The notes below the pieces were generated by a model, which searched no databases, had not been told where the DNA came from, and saw nothing but the letters and a program-made list of their open reading frames with translations. A program made the position numbers and the translations under genes. Positions 48,431 through 57,000 of a stretch of DNA of 64,000 bases are shown here, one piece after another; the stretch's first letter is position 1, and each line of letters opens with the position of its first letter. This DNA is from Brevundimonas sp. PAMC22021. Lineage in GTDB: Bacteria; Pseudomonadota; Alphaproteobacteria; Caulobacterales; Caulobacteraceae. The stretch covers positions 682,001-746,000 of the forward strand of contig NZ_CP080376.1 in NCBI RefSeq assembly GCF_019443405.1, written 5' to 3'.

Positions 48431-48990
48431 CGCAGCCACATGGCGGCGTCGGCCTCGGCCAGCCAGACTTCGGCGTCCGAGTGACCATCCCAGCCGCGCA
48501 CGCCGAAGGAGCCGCCCAGGCCGGTCGGCTGCCCGTCCCAGACGAAACCGTCGCCTTCCAGCGCGGCCCTCAGCTGGCGCGCCTTGGCGCGTCCTTCCTC
48601 TACGCCGGCGTTCAGCATCAGAAGCGCGAATTCATCGCCGCCGAGCCGCCCGACCGCGTCCGATTCGCGCACGTTGGACATCAACAGCCGTGCGACATGC
48701 ACCAGCGCCGCGTCGCCCGCCGCATGCCCCAGCCGGTCGTTGACGCCCTTGAAGCCGTCCAGATCGAGGTAGAGCAGGGCGGCCGGCACGCAGTGGCGCT
48801 GGCAATAGGCCATGGTCCGGTTCAGCGCCTCTACAAAGCCGCGCCGATTCAGAGCGGGGGTCAGGACGTCGTGATCGGCGGCGGCCTCGGCGGCTTCGGC
48901 GCGCGCCTTCCAGGCGTCGAGCTCGGCGCGCAGGCGCGTGATCTCGGCCTGGGGATCGAACTCCGCCACGTCTGTCGGGGCTGGGGTCAA
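48415..48990 (-). CDS. GGDEF-domain protein (probable diguanylate cyclase)
   Basis: About 191 residues. A short coiled-coil (AEITRLRAELDAWKARAEAAEAA) leads into a GGDEF domain: HDVLTPALNRRGFVEALNR, YLDLDGFKGVNDRLGHAAGDAALVHVA and VGRLGGDEFALLM, with an intact GGDEF loop. No RxxD inhibitory site is clear. The start is uncertain: TTG at 48990, GTG at 48969, or GTG at 49140, which would overlap purE. It sits 0.5 kb from the EAL protein, so opposite cyclic-di-GMP activities are encoded close together. Confidence 0.85.
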   Translation of the reverse strand: MTPAPTDVAEFDPQAEITRLRAELDAWKARAEAAEAAADHDVLTPALNRRGFVEALNRTMAYCQRHCVPAALLYLDLDGFKGVNDRLGHAAGDAALVHVARLLMSNVRESDAVGRLGGDEFALLMLNAGVEEGRAKARQLRAALEGDGFVWDGQPTGLGGSFGVRGWDGHSDAEVWLAEADAAMWLRKRGR

Positions 48991-49115
48991 GGGTGTGGCG
49001 GCTCCGGACGGGCGCGACTCAACCGGGTCACGCTGTTTTGCAATGCTAGCGCGCTTGGTTGCGGGCGCAACGCGCGTGCTGTAACGGGCGGCCTTTCCGG
49101 CAGAAGGGCTTGGCC

Positions 49116-49616
49116 GTGACCGCACCCGACACTTCCGCACCGCCCGTCGCCATCATCATGGGCAGCCGGTCGGACTGGCCGACGATGAAGCTGGCGGCCG
49201 AGCGGCTGGATCAGCTGGGCGTGGGCTGGACCGCAAAGGTCGTCAGCGCCCACCGGACGCCGCAGCGACTGGTCGAGTTCGCGAGCGGAGCCAAGGCGCA
49301 AGGGATCAAGGTCGTGATCGCCGGCGCCGGCGGCGCGGCGCACCTGCCAGGCATGGCCGCCTCCATGACCGACCTGCCGGTGCTGGGCGTGCCGGTGAAG
49401 TCCAAGGCGCTGAAGGGGCTCGATTCGCTGCTGTCCATCGTGCAGATGCCGGCGGGCGTGCCGGTCGCGACCCTGGCCATCGGCGAGGCGGGCGCCGCCA
49501 ACGCCGGCATCCTGGCGGCGCAGATACTGGCGCTGAGCGATTCCGCCCTCGCCGAGCGGCTGAGCGCCTTTCGCGCCGCGCAGACCGAGGGCGTTGCCGA
49601 AACGGTCGAGGACTGA
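49116..49616 (+). CDS. purE: N5-carboxyaminoimidazole ribonucleotide mutase (PurE)
   Basis: A 166-residue enzyme of purine synthesis. Family stretches are [40 protein letters not shown] and [32 protein letters not shown] at 49116 is preferred, with AAGGGC upstream; a longer form from 49059 is unlikely. It is followed by purK 4 nt downstream. Confidence 0.95.
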   Translation: MTAPDTSAPPVAIIMGSRSDWPTMKLAAERLDQLGVGWTAKVVSAHRTPQRLVEFASGAKAQGIKVVIAGAGGAAHLPGMAASMTDLPVLGVPVKSKALKGLDSLLSIVQMPAGVPVATLAIGEAGAANAGILAAQILALSDSALAERLSAFRAAQTEGVAETVED

Positions 49617-49620
49617 GCCC

Positions 49621-50703
49621 ATGGCCGATCTGCCCCTTCGTCCCGGTTCGACCCTCGGCATCGTCGGCGGCGGCCAGCTGGGTCGGATGCTGAGCCAGGC
49701 GGCGGCGCGTCTGGGTTTTGACGTGCTGATCCTGGACCCGGAGGACGACTGCCCGGCCGCGCGCGTGTCCGCCGGCCAGTTCGTTGCGCCCTATGACGAT
49801 CCGGAGGCGCTGACGGCGCTGGGCCGGGCGTGCGGCGTGGTGACGTTCGAGTTCGAGAATGTGCCGGCCGCCTCCATGGAACGGCTGGCCGAGGCGGGCG
49901 CCCGTGTCGCGCCCGGACCCACCGCCCTGCGGGTGTCGCAGGACCGGGTGGAGGAAAAGACCTTTCTGAACGCCGTGGGCGCACCGACCGTCGACTTCCA
50001 TGCCGTCGCGACGCTGGACGATCTGCGCGCGGGGCTGGAGCGGTTGGGAACGCCCGCCCTGCTGAAGACGCGGCGCGACGGCTACGACGGCAAAGGACAG
50101 GTCTGGGTGCGCGATCCGGCCGAGGTGGCGGACGCCTTCGCCGCCATCGAAGGTCGGCCCGCGATCCTTGAGGCGGCGGCGCCCTTTATTCGCGAGCTGT
50201 CGGTCATCGCCGCGCGCGACTGGGACGGGCGGATGGCCGTCTATCCGGTGGGCGAGAACAGCCACGAGGGCGGCGTCCTGCGCGTCACCACCGCCCCCGC
50301 CATCGCCGACGAAAAGACCCTGGTCCGCGCCCGCGCCATCGCCGAGGCGATCCTCGACGGCCTCGACTATGTCGGGGTCATGGGGGTGGAGTTGTTCGAT
50401 CTCGGCGACGGCGTGCTGCTGGTCAACGAGATCGCACCGCGCGTCCACAACACCGGCCACTGGACCCAGGACGGCTGTGTCTGCGATCAATTCGAACAGC
50501 ATGTCCGCGCCATCGCCGGGTGGCCGCTGGGCCCCACCGAGGCGCATGCCCGCGTCGAGATGGCCAATCTGCTCGGCGACGAGATCGAGCGTTGGTCAGA
50601 CCTGAACGGGAAGGCCGACGTCCGCCTGCACCTCTATGGCAAGGCCGAGGCCCGCCCCGGCCGCAAGATGGGCCACGTCAACAAGGTGCTGGGGCCGATC
50701 TAG
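49621..50703 (+). CDS. purK: N5-carboxyaminoimidazole ribonucleotide synthase (PurK)
   Basis: A 360-residue ATP-grasp enzyme, the partner of PurE. Diagnostic stretches are LGIVGGGQLGRMLSQAAARLGFDV, VVTFEFENVPA, KTRRDGYDGKGQ and NEIAPRVHNTGHWT. ATG at 49621 follows the purE stop after 4 nt. Its TAG stop shares a CTAG palindrome (50700-50703) with the stop of the convergent COQ9-like gene. Confidence 0.96.
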   Translation: MADLPLRPGSTLGIVGGGQLGRMLSQAAARLGFDVLILDPEDDCPAARVSAGQFVAPYDDPEALTALGRACGVVTFEFENVPAASMERLAEAGARVAPGPTALRVSQDRVEEKTFLNAVGAPTVDFHAVATLDDLRAGLERLGTPALLKTRRDGYDGKGQVWVRDPAEVADAFAAIEGRPAILEAAAPFIRELSVIAARDWDGRMAVYPVGENSHEGGVLRVTTAPAIADEKTLVRARAIAEAILDGLDYVGVMGVELFDLGDGVLLVNEIAPRVHNTGHWTQDGCVCDQFEQHVRAIAGWPLGPTEAHARVEMANLLGDEIERWSDLNGKADVRLHLYGKAEARPGRKMGHVNKVLGPI

Positions 50704-51365
50704 GCGGCGGTCCTGGCGCCGTAGCGCAGCCGCGCCAGGACGTCCGTGACCTTGCGGAAGGGAGCGTCGAAGTCCTTGCCGGCCTTCCACTTCTCGAACG
50801 ACATGACGTTATCGATGCGGCGGGAGACGAAGCGTTCCGCCGCCTCTCGTCCCTCGAACCAGCGCAGAGTCAGGGCCGGGATCAGGATGCCGGACAGGAT
50901 GGTGCGCTTGGAATAGTGGTTCCAGTCGGTCGAGGTGTCGCCGGCCCAGCGCCACAGGTGGTCGGCGCTTTCCCACGCCAGCTTCAGGCCGAGGTCGGCG
51001 TTGGCGGGGAGGGCGAGAAAGGCGGCGCAGCGGCGCGCAGCCTCCAGGTCGGCGGCCCCGGCCTCCATGCGCGCGGACACGGCGGCGAAGATGCGCTCTC
51101 GAATCTTCAACGCCTTGGCGTCGGTCGCCTCAAGCGCATCCAGGGCGCGGGCGTCGTGGCGGCGCGACAAGAGGGCGGCGAGATCGCGCGCGCCGTTGGG
51201 CAGCAGAAGTTCCTCGTCGCCGCGTGACAGGCCGCAGGCCTCGCACGCCTGCCGGACCAGCAGGCCGTTCCAGCCCAGCGCCGGCGCGCGCGCCACAGCG
51301 GCGTCCAGTACGGCCTGTTCGGTGCGGCTGGCCCAGTCTGAGGGGGCGGATCGAGGCTCGGTCAT
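50700..51365 (-). CDS. COQ9-family ubiquinone biosynthesis protein
   Basis: A 221-residue protein with the bacterial COQ9 pattern: [89 protein letters not shown]9 proteins bind lipids and help ubiquinone hydroxylation; the bacterial family is also known as the rpsU-divergently transcribed protein. That is exactly the arrangement here. ATG at 51365 is preferred over a GTG at 51386. Confidence 0.88.
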   Translation of the reverse strand: MTEPRSAPSDWASRTEQAVLDAAVARAPALGWNGLLVRQACEACGLSRGDEELLLPNGARDLAALLSRRHDARALDALEATDAKALKIRERIFAAVSARMEAGAADLEAARRCAAFLALPANADLGLKLAWESADHLWRWAGDTSTDWNHYSKRTILSGILIPALTLRWFEGREAAERFVSRRIDNVMSFEKWKAGKDFDAPFRKVTDVLARLRYGARTAA

Positions 51366-51555
51366 GGGCGCAGCATACGCCCGCACGGACGGGCTTTCGA
51401 GCCCTGCGAAACACGTGCGGCCATCTGGACAGCACGGGGGCTCTCGTGTATCAGCCCGCCTTCACCCGAGGACCGCCGTCCGCCGGGAGAGGTTTTGTTT
51501 TGTCTGCCCGTCTTCCCTCATCAGGACGCGGCGGGCGGCCAAAGGAGAGATTCAC

Positions 51556-51798
51556 CTGGTTCAGATTTTCGTTCGCGACAACAACGTCGATCAGGCGCTG
51601 AAAGCCCTGAAGAAGAAGATGCAGCGCGAAGGCAGCTTCCGTGAGATGAAGCGCCACGTGCACTACGAGAAGCCCTCGGAGAAGCGCGCGCGCCAAAAGG
51701 CCGAAGCCGTTCGTCGCGCCCGCAAGCTGGCTCGCAAGCGCGCCCAGCGCGAAGGCCTGCTGCCCGCGCCGAAGCCCCGGGTTCCCGGCGGCCGTTAA
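51556..51798 (+). CDS. rpsU: 30S ribosomal protein S21 (RpsU), apparent CTG start
   Basis: An 80-residue basic protein: [64 protein letters not shown]. It is a small-subunit protein involved in initiation. The codon before Val-Gln-Ile is CTG (51556-51558), with GGAGAG ending 6 nt upstream. No ATG, GTG or TTG lies near; ATT two codons earlier is the only other option. The gene is divergent from the COQ9-like gene and ends with a strong terminator. Confidence 0.9.
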   Translation: MVQIFVRDNNVDQALKALKKKMQREGSFREMKRHVHYEKPSEKRARQKAEAVRRARKLARKRAQREGLLPAPKPRVPGGR

Positions 51799-51824
51799 GG
51801 CTCAGGCGAAAGCCGAAAGATCAA

Positions 51825-51856
51825 AGGCCGCTTCCTTTCGGAAGCGGCCTTTTCTT
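51825..51856 (+). terminator. Rho-independent terminator of rpsU
   Basis: AGGCCGCTTCC and GGAAGCGGCCT pair around a TTTC loop, followed by TTTCTTG. It lies about 25 nt after the rpsU stop. Confidence 0.9.
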
Positions 51857-51861
51857 GTTGT

Positions 51862-52018
51862 TCTCCTCCCCATTTTCAATGGGGAGGTGGATCGACGGCG
51901 AAGCCGGAGAGACGGAGGGGCGCTCCGTCTGTGTCGGTGACGCTCCCGGCGTCTTACCCCTCCGTCACGATGCTGCGCATCGCGCCACCTCCCCATCTCC
52001 GATGGGGAGGAAAGGGCG
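51862..52018. repeat. Palindromic intergenic repeat, same family as 3978-4070
   Basis: CTCCCCATTTTCAATGGGGAGG at one end and CTCCCCATCTCCGATGGGGAGG at the other are hairpins in inverted order, with CGGAGGGG and CCCCTCCG blocks inside. The right half, read on the minus strand (GTGGCGCGATGCGCAGCATCGTGACGGAGGGG as a whole unit 51958-51991), matches the element at 3978. It fills the gap between the rpsU terminator and the ABC permease stop. Confidence 0.7.
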
Positions 52019-53461
52019 TCATCCCCGTCCGGTGATGGCGCGGCCGAAGCTTTTCCAGCTCAGCTTCACGTCCGACAATGCGCCAGCGCGGAAGGCGCGG
52101 CCGGCCAACCAGACCATCAGCAGCGCCGTGCCGAACATGCCCAGCAGGGTCAAAACGATCTCGATCAGCGCGGGATCGCTGGGCGCCCGTGCGCTCATCA
52201 GGAAGGGCGTGAAGAAGGGGATCCACGAAAGCACCTTGACCACCGTGGCGTCCGGCGTGCGCAGGGCCATCTGCATGACCAGGATCGGAACGACCAGGAT
52301 CATCATGATCGGCCCCATCAGGGTCTGGGCGTCGCGCGGCGTCTCGCAGAAAGCCCCAATGGCCGCGAACAGCACCGCGTACATCAGATAGCCGCCGATC
52401 GTGTAGAGCAGGAAGTAGATCAGCAGGCCGTCGCGCATCAGCACGGACATCACGTCCCTGGCCACGTCCGGCACGCCCGCCTGCAAGCCCGCCGCCCCGA
52501 TCCCGCCCCAGACCAGCAGCACCGTGCCGGTCAGGAAGGCCACGCCCAGGACCTTGCCGGTCAGGATTTCGGTGGCCGAGGCGGAGGACAGCAGCACCTC
52601 CAGGATCTTGTTCGACTTCTCCTCCATCACGCTGTTCAGCAGGATGGAGGCGCCGGTGATGATCAGCGACCACAGGAGGAAGCCGAACACCAGGCCGACC
52701 AAGCCCGGCAGGCGGTCGCGGAACGACACTTCGCCGCCGCTGGTGGCGCGGGGCGAGAAGACGGACACGTCGGGGCGGAAGCGGTCGGCCTGACGCACCA
52801 CCTCCGGATCGACGCCGGCCTGGACGAAGACGGTCTGGCGGTTCACGTCGCGCAGGGCGTCGCGGATCGCGCTTTCCACCGTCGTGTCGGTTGCACGCTC
52901 GGTCCAGACTCGGGCGGAGGGACCGGCGCCCTGCTGGTTCAGCAGGACCACGGCGCTGAGCGGCCGGTCGGCGCGATCGGAGGTCTCCAACGCCGCGCGG
53001 ATGGCGGCGTCGCGGTCGGCGCCGGGCTGTGCGTCCGCGATGCTCGTCGGCGGCGCGACCAGAACGATCTGGCGTTTGGCCGGCTTTGCGCCGGCGCCCG
53101 CACGGGGCGCGATCCGCCGCAGCTCGGCCAGGCCCGCCTCATAGCCGCCCGCCTCGGCCGCCGCCCTCACTCGATCGCCGCCGGCCGTGCCAGCCTCGGG
53201 AATGGCGGCGAGGCGCAGGGCGTCGATGTCGGACCGGCGCTGATCCGCCTCCAATGCGGCGCGCACTGCGCTCGCCAACGAGCCCTGGGGCGTCTCGTCG
53301 ACGATCGCCACCTGGCGCACCGGCTCGGCCGAGCGGATCAAAAAGGGTATGCCGCCGCCCAATAGGGCGAACAGCGGAAATGCCAGCAGCGACAGCCAGA
53401 AACCCACGGTCTTGGCGTAGGCCATGAACTCGCGCTGGGCGATCAGCAGGGTGCGTTTCAT
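52019..53461 (-). CDS. ABC-2 type transporter permease (NatB-like)
   Basis: A 480-residue permease. The N-terminal part MKRTLLIAQREFMAYAKTVGFWLSLLAFPLFALLGGGIPFL has one helix. Then comes a long extracytoplasmic region (residues about 45-260), and a C-terminal bundle of about five helices starting LPGLVGLVFGFLLWSLIITGASILLNSVMEEKSNKILEVLLSSASATEILTGK, the ABC-2/NatB signature. The first gene of the pair (ATPase) overlaps it by 4 nt. Sodium or drug export is possible, but the substrate is not determinable. Confidence 0.88.
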   Translation of the reverse strand: MKRTLLIAQREFMAYAKTVGFWLSLLAFPLFALLGGGIPFLIRSAEPVRQVAIVDETPQGSLASAVRAALEADQRRSDIDALRLAAIPEAGTAGGDRVRAAAEAGGYEAGLAELRRIAPRAGAGAKPAKRQIVLVAPPTSIADAQPGADRDAAIRAALETSDRADRPLSAVVLLNQQGAGPSARVWTERATDTTVESAIRDALRDVNRQTVFVQAGVDPEVVRQADRFRPDVSVFSPRATSGGEVSFRDRLPGLVGLVFGFLLWSLIITGASILLNSVMEEKSNKILEVLLSSASATEILTGKVLGVAFLTGTVLLVWGGIGAAGLQAGVPDVARDVMSVLMRDGLLIYFLLYTIGGYLMYAVLFAAIGAFCETPRDAQTLMGPIMMILVVPILVMQMALRTPDATVVKVLSWIPFFTPFLMSARAPSDPALIEIVLTLLGMFGTALLMVWLAGRAFRAGALSDVKLSWKSFGRAITGRG

Positions 53462-54417
53462 TGGGCCGCCTCCAGTTCGCGGGCGGGTGTGGTCGGCGCA
53501 TCAGGCCGGTCGCCGGTCAGGTTGATGAAGGCGTCGTGCAGCGTCGGCTCCTTCAGCGCAAAGGCGCGCACGTCCAGGCCGCCGAGGAAGGCCGCCTTCA
53601 GGGTCTCCTGGCCCGCCGCGTCAGGGCGCAGACGGATGCGCAGCTCGTGGACGCCGTCCTCCGCCCGCACGGTCTCCACCGCCTCGACGCCGGGCAGGGC
53701 CGACGCCTGATCAGGCGAGATGGCGCCGGTCAGATCGAGAAAGCGCGGAGACGTGGCGCGCGCCTGATCCACCGTGCCCTCAAACGCCTTGCGACCTCGG
53801 GCCAGCAGCACGACCTTGTCGCACAGGCGCTCGGCATGCTGCATGACGTGGGTGGAGAACAGGACCGTGGCGCCATTGGCGGCCAGGCCCCGGATCATCT
53901 CCTCCAGCCCCTGCTGGTTCATCGGGTCCAGACCGGAGAAGGGTTCGTCCAGGATCACGAACTCCGGTCGGTGCACCACCGCGGCGATCAGCTGCACCTT
54001 CTGGGCCATGCCCTTGGACAGGTCCTTCATCTTCTTCTTCTGCGATGCGCCGAGGCCCTGCTGCTCCAGCAGGTCGCGTGCGCGCGCCTTGCCTTCGGTC
54101 GTCGGCAGCCCCTTCAGCGAGCCGAAGAAGGCGATGGCCTCGACCGGCGTCATCTTCTTGTAGAGGCCGCGTTCCTCGGGAAGAAAGCCGATGCGGTCGC
54201 GGACCTGCCGACCATCGGGCGCGCCCAGGATGTCGATCCGGCCGCTGCTTGCGGGCTGCAGCCCCAGGATCATGCGGATAGTCGAGGTCTTGCCCGCCCC
54301 GTTCGGTCCCAGAAAGCCGCAGATCGACCCCTTGGGCACCGAAAAACCGAGATCGCGCACGGCCTGAAAGTCGCCGTAGCTCTTGCTCACGCCCTCCAGC
54401 GTCAACGCCGCCGTCAT
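53458..54417 (-). CDS. ABC transporter ATP-binding protein (NatA-like)
   Basis: A 319-residue ATPase. Walker A GFLGPNGAGKTSTIRMILGL, IGFLPEERGLYKKMTP, signature DLSKGMAQKVQLIAAVVHRP (LSKGM variant), Walker B FVILDEPFSGLDPMNQQ and STHVMQHAERL. It also has the typical C-terminal extension of NatA-type subunits. It is translationally coupled to the ABC-2 permease. Confidence 0.92.
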   Translation of the reverse strand: MTAALTLEGVSKSYGDFQAVRDLGFSVPKGSICGFLGPNGAGKTSTIRMILGLQPASSGRIDILGAPDGRQVRDRIGFLPEERGLYKKMTPVEAIAFFGSLKGLPTTEGKARARDLLEQQGLGASQKKKMKDLSKGMAQKVQLIAAVVHRPEFVILDEPFSGLDPMNQQGLEEMIRGLAANGATVLFSTHVMQHAERLCDKVVLLARGRKAFEGTVDQARATSPRFLDLTGAISPDQASALPGVEAVETVRAEDGVHELRIRLRPDAAGQETLKAAFLGGLDVRAFALKEPTLHDAFINLTGDRPDAPTTPARELEAAQ

Positions 54418-54503
54418 GCCGTCTTCCCCCCTTGTCCTGCCGGGAGCCTAGCGCCCATCAAGGAAGGGGAAAATTAATTTCCTGTCATTCAGGTGAGGCC
54501 GCT

Positions 54504-55142
54504 TCAGCCCTTGGCGGCGACCTGGAAGTCGCGGCCCATGATCTTGGCGGGATCGACCTGGGCGCCGCCACGACGAACCTCGAAGTGCAGGTGCGGGCCG
54601 GTGGAAAACCCAGTCGAGCCGACGAGGCCGATCCGCTCGCCAGCCGCAATGACCGCGCCCGCGGTGACGTCGACACGGCTGAGATGACCGTAAAGGCTGG
54701 TCAGGCCGTTCGGGTGACGCACCTCGATGAACTTGCCGTAGCCGCCCGCGTCATAGCCGGTGCGCAGCACGCGACCTTCGCTGGTGGAGAAGACCGAGGT
54801 GCCTATGGGGGCGGCGATGTCGACGCCCTTGTGAGCGCGGGCCTTGGCCTCGATGGCGAGCTTTCGCAGCCCAAAGGGCGAGTTGATCGGCCGTCCCCTG
54901 ACCGGGGCTGAGAAGGCGATGGTTCGGGTAATGGGGCCGGGCTTTTCCACCGTCGCCTTGATCGGCGGAGCGACGGGAGCGGCGAGGGCGGCAGGCGCTT
55001 CGGCGGCGACGCTGCTGCGGGTGGCCGATGGGGCGGCGGCCATGGCCATGACGGCGACCGCGGCGAGCACGGCGGTCTGGCCGGAGTGGGCCAAAAAGGT
55101 CTTGAGGCGCGTCAGGTGCGCATAGCCTGTCGGTCGTCGCAT
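54504..55142 (-). CDS. M23-family (LytM) peptidoglycan endopeptidase
   Basis: A 212-residue protein. Its single N-terminal hydrophobic segment (TAVLAAVAVMAMAAAP) suggests an anchored or secreted periplasmic protein. The M23 domain has the metal ligands in AHKGVDIAAPIGT and PHLHFEVRRGG, with GRVLRTGYDAGGYGKFIEVRHPNGLTSLYGHLS between, so it is probably active against peptidoglycan cross-links. ATG at 55142 has GGGAG about 10 nt upstream. Confidence 0.9.
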   Translation of the reverse strand: MRRPTGYAHLTRLKTFLAHSGQTAVLAAVAVMAMAAAPSATRSSVAAEAPAALAAPVAPPIKATVEKPGPITRTIAFSAPVRGRPINSPFGLRKLAIEAKARAHKGVDIAAPIGTSVFSTSEGRVLRTGYDAGGYGKFIEVRHPNGLTSLYGHLSRVDVTAGAVIAAGERIGLVGSTGFSTGPHLHFEVRRGGAQVDPAKIMGRDFQVAAKG

Positions 55143-55292
55143 TCGGCGGCGTCTCCCAGCTCTTCGAGCGGCGGAAAGCGGCCGAGGATCGCGCGCGTGC
55201 GCGGCCATCCGGCCGAGGCGGCGCTTATCTCTTTGTTATTTGACCGCTTTGGGGCATCGCAGGGGCGGCGATTGGCCGCAGCGCAGGCGCGA

Positions 55293-55517
55293 TCAGGCGA
55301 TGATGTCGGGCAGGATGCGCGCCTCGATCTTCACGATCTCGTCGCGCAGAACCAGCTTCTTGCGTTTAAGGCGGGCGATCAAAAGCTGGTCGGGCACGGG
55401 GCCGTGGCCGAGCGCCTCGATGGAGGCGTCGAGATCGGCGTGCTCCTGACGCAGCAGGCGAACGCGGGCGTGCAGCGCCGCTTCTTCCTCGCTGACCTTG
55501 GGCGTGTCGTCGTTCAT
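55293..55517 (-). CDS. DUF465 (YdcH-like) small protein
   Basis: A 74-residue helical protein: EEEAALHARVRLLRQEHADLDASIEALG, DQLLIARLKRKKLVLRDEIVKIEARILPDII. The pattern HxxLDxxI and LKRKKLxLRDEI is the DUF465/YdcH signature. Function unknown, and a coiled coil is likely. A second DUF465 protein lies at 56747. The 150-nt gap 55143-55292 upstream of the M23 gene shows no feature. Confidence 0.85.
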   Translation of the reverse strand: MNDDTPKVSEEEAALHARVRLLRQEHADLDASIEALGHGPVPDQLLIARLKRKKLVLRDEIVKIEARILPDIIA

Positions 55518-55554
55518 GGCCGCTCCCCGAGCGCGGTCTATAGCCGAGGTCGAT

Positions 55555-56019
55555 TCAGGCCGGAAGGGCGTCGGCCAAGACGATCAGGGCCGGGCGCGGC
55601 GTGACCGGCGCCCAGACGCGGGCGGCGGCGACCAGGGCGTCAATCGCGGGGCGGGGCGGCCCTGCGGGCTCGGGCGCGAGCGCCTCCAGCGCCTCGAGCA
55701 GCCGGCGTTCGGCCTCCAATTCAACCGCCTTGATCCGGTCGCGGATCGCCTCGCGCGGCCCGTCGTCGATGTCGGGGATCGGGGCTTTCAGCGTGCGCCG
55801 GATCGACCGCAGCGGCGCGACCGCGACGCTGTCCCAGGCCCGCGCGGTGTCGCAGGCGGCCTCCAGCGTTTCCTTGTCGGGGCGACGACCGGTCGCGGCG
55901 ACCCAGGCTGACCAGAGCAAGAGCGGCACACTCTGCTCATGCCGATCCTGCAGCAGCAGGCACGCCTCCGCGACATCAGGCGCCGAGTAGGCGGCGACGG
56001 TCCAGTCCCACAGCCTCAT
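55555..56019 (-). CDS. TIGR02444-family (DUF2390) protein
   Basis: A 154-residue soluble helical protein starting MRLWDWTVAAYSAPDVAEACLLLQDRHEQSVPLLLWSAWVA, the typical opening of this family (WDW/FW..YxxxGVxxACLxLQD). It has no catalytic signature I can name. ATG at 56019 overlaps the ubiX stop (ATGA), so it is translated with ubiX. Function unknown. Confidence 0.78.
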   Translation of the reverse strand: MRLWDWTVAAYSAPDVAEACLLLQDRHEQSVPLLLWSAWVAATGRRPDKETLEAACDTARAWDSVAVAPLRSIRRTLKAPIPDIDDGPREAIRDRIKAVELEAERRLLEALEALAPEPAGPPRPAIDALVAAARVWAPVTPRPALIVLADALPA

Positions 56020-56630
56020 GCGTCGGCCGCTCCTTTCAATCCGTCCCAGCGTCGCACCGCGTCCCAGTCCAGGCCGAACAGGTCCAGCGCCCGGCCGACG
56101 GACTGGTCCACCATTTCGTCGATCGAGCCGGGGCGGGCGTACAGGGCGGGCAGGGGCGGGGCGATGACAGCGCCCATTTCGGCCAGCGCGGTCAGGGTGC
56201 GCAGGTGTCCCAGATGCAGCGGCGTTTCGCGCACCATCAGCACCAGCCGACGCCGCTCCTTCAGCGTGACGTCGGCGGCGCGGGTCAGCAGGGTGGAGGT
56301 CACGCCGGTCGCGATCTCGCTCATGGTCCTGACCGAACACGGCGCGACGATCATGCCCAGGGTGCGGAACGAGCCGGAGGCGATGCTGGCGCCCACGTCG
56401 GCCAGGCGGTGCACGACATCCGCCCGACCCGTCAGGTCGTCCGGCGTCAGATCCGTCTCCTGCGACAACGTCAGAAGGGCGGCTCGCGTGATCACCAGAT
56501 GGCTCTCGACGCCCAGCGCCCTCAGCGCATCCAGCGTCCGCACGCCATAGACGACGCCCGATGCGCCGGACACGCCGACGACGATGCGGCGCGGTGTCGC
56601 GCCTACGGCTCCGTTCACATCATGACCCAT
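56016..56630 (-). CDS. ubiX: Flavin prenyltransferase UbiX
   Basis: A 204-residue enzyme that makes prenylated FMN for the UbiD decarboxylase in ubiquinone synthesis. Stretches are IVVGVSGASGVVYGVRTLDAL, GSFRTLGMIVAPCSVRTMSEIATG, and RRLVLMVRETPLHLGHLRTLTALAEMGAVIAPPLPALY. ATG at 56630. It shares an operon with the TIGR02444 gene. The region 56631-56746 upstream shows no gene. Confidence 0.95.
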   Translation of the reverse strand: MGHDVNGAVGATPRRIVVGVSGASGVVYGVRTLDALRALGVESHLVITRAALLTLSQETDLTPDDLTGRADVVHRLADVGASIASGSFRTLGMIVAPCSVRTMSEIATGVTSTLLTRAADVTLKERRRLVLMVRETPLHLGHLRTLTALAEMGAVIAPPLPALYARPGSIDEMVDQSVGRALDLFGLDWDAVRRWDGLKGAADA

Positions 56631-56746
56631 TTCGGGGCTCAGCCTCTTGGATGTCCGGAAAGGCGGATCGTCACGGATTTGTGACTACACAGTCCGTCGA
56701 ACCGGGCGCTCACTCTAGTGGTCCCTTAGACATGGAGGCGCAAGCC

Positions 56747-56920
56747 ATGACCATCGAGGCTCGTATTCGCGAACTGGGTAACCGTCACCGCACGCTGGAC
56801 GACACCATCCAGCGGGAGCGCCAAAGCCCGTCCGTGGACTCGCTGCACCTCAGGGAACTCAAGCAGAGGAAGCTCAAGCTCAAGGAGGAGATTTCCAGTC
56901 TCGAGCAGCGAACGCCCTGA
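56747..56920 (+). CDS. DUF465 (YdcH-like) small protein, 57 aa
   Basis: A 57-residue helical protein: EARIRELGNRHRTLDDTIQRERQSP, LHLRELKQRKLKLKEEISSLEQ. It follows the DUF465 pattern (HxxLDxxI, LKxxKLxLKEEI). ATG at 56747 has GGAGG 7 nt upstream. A terminator follows. It is shorter than, and probably paralogous to, the protein at 55293. Confidence 0.85.
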   Translation: MTIEARIRELGNRHRTLDDTIQRERQSPSVDSLHLRELKQRKLKLKEEISSLEQRTP

Positions 56921-56948
56921 CCGATCAAACATAGCCAGACATGATGAC

Positions 56949-56977
56949 GGCTCCGGGATCGCTCCCGGGGCCGTTTT
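56949..56977 (+). terminator. Rho-independent terminator of the DUF465 gene
   Basis: GGCTCCGGGA and TCCCGGGGCC pair around a short TCGC loop, followed by GTTTTCCTTT. It lies about 30 nt after the stop at 56920. Confidence 0.75.
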
Positions 56978-57000
56978 CCTTTGGCGGATCCTTGGAGACC

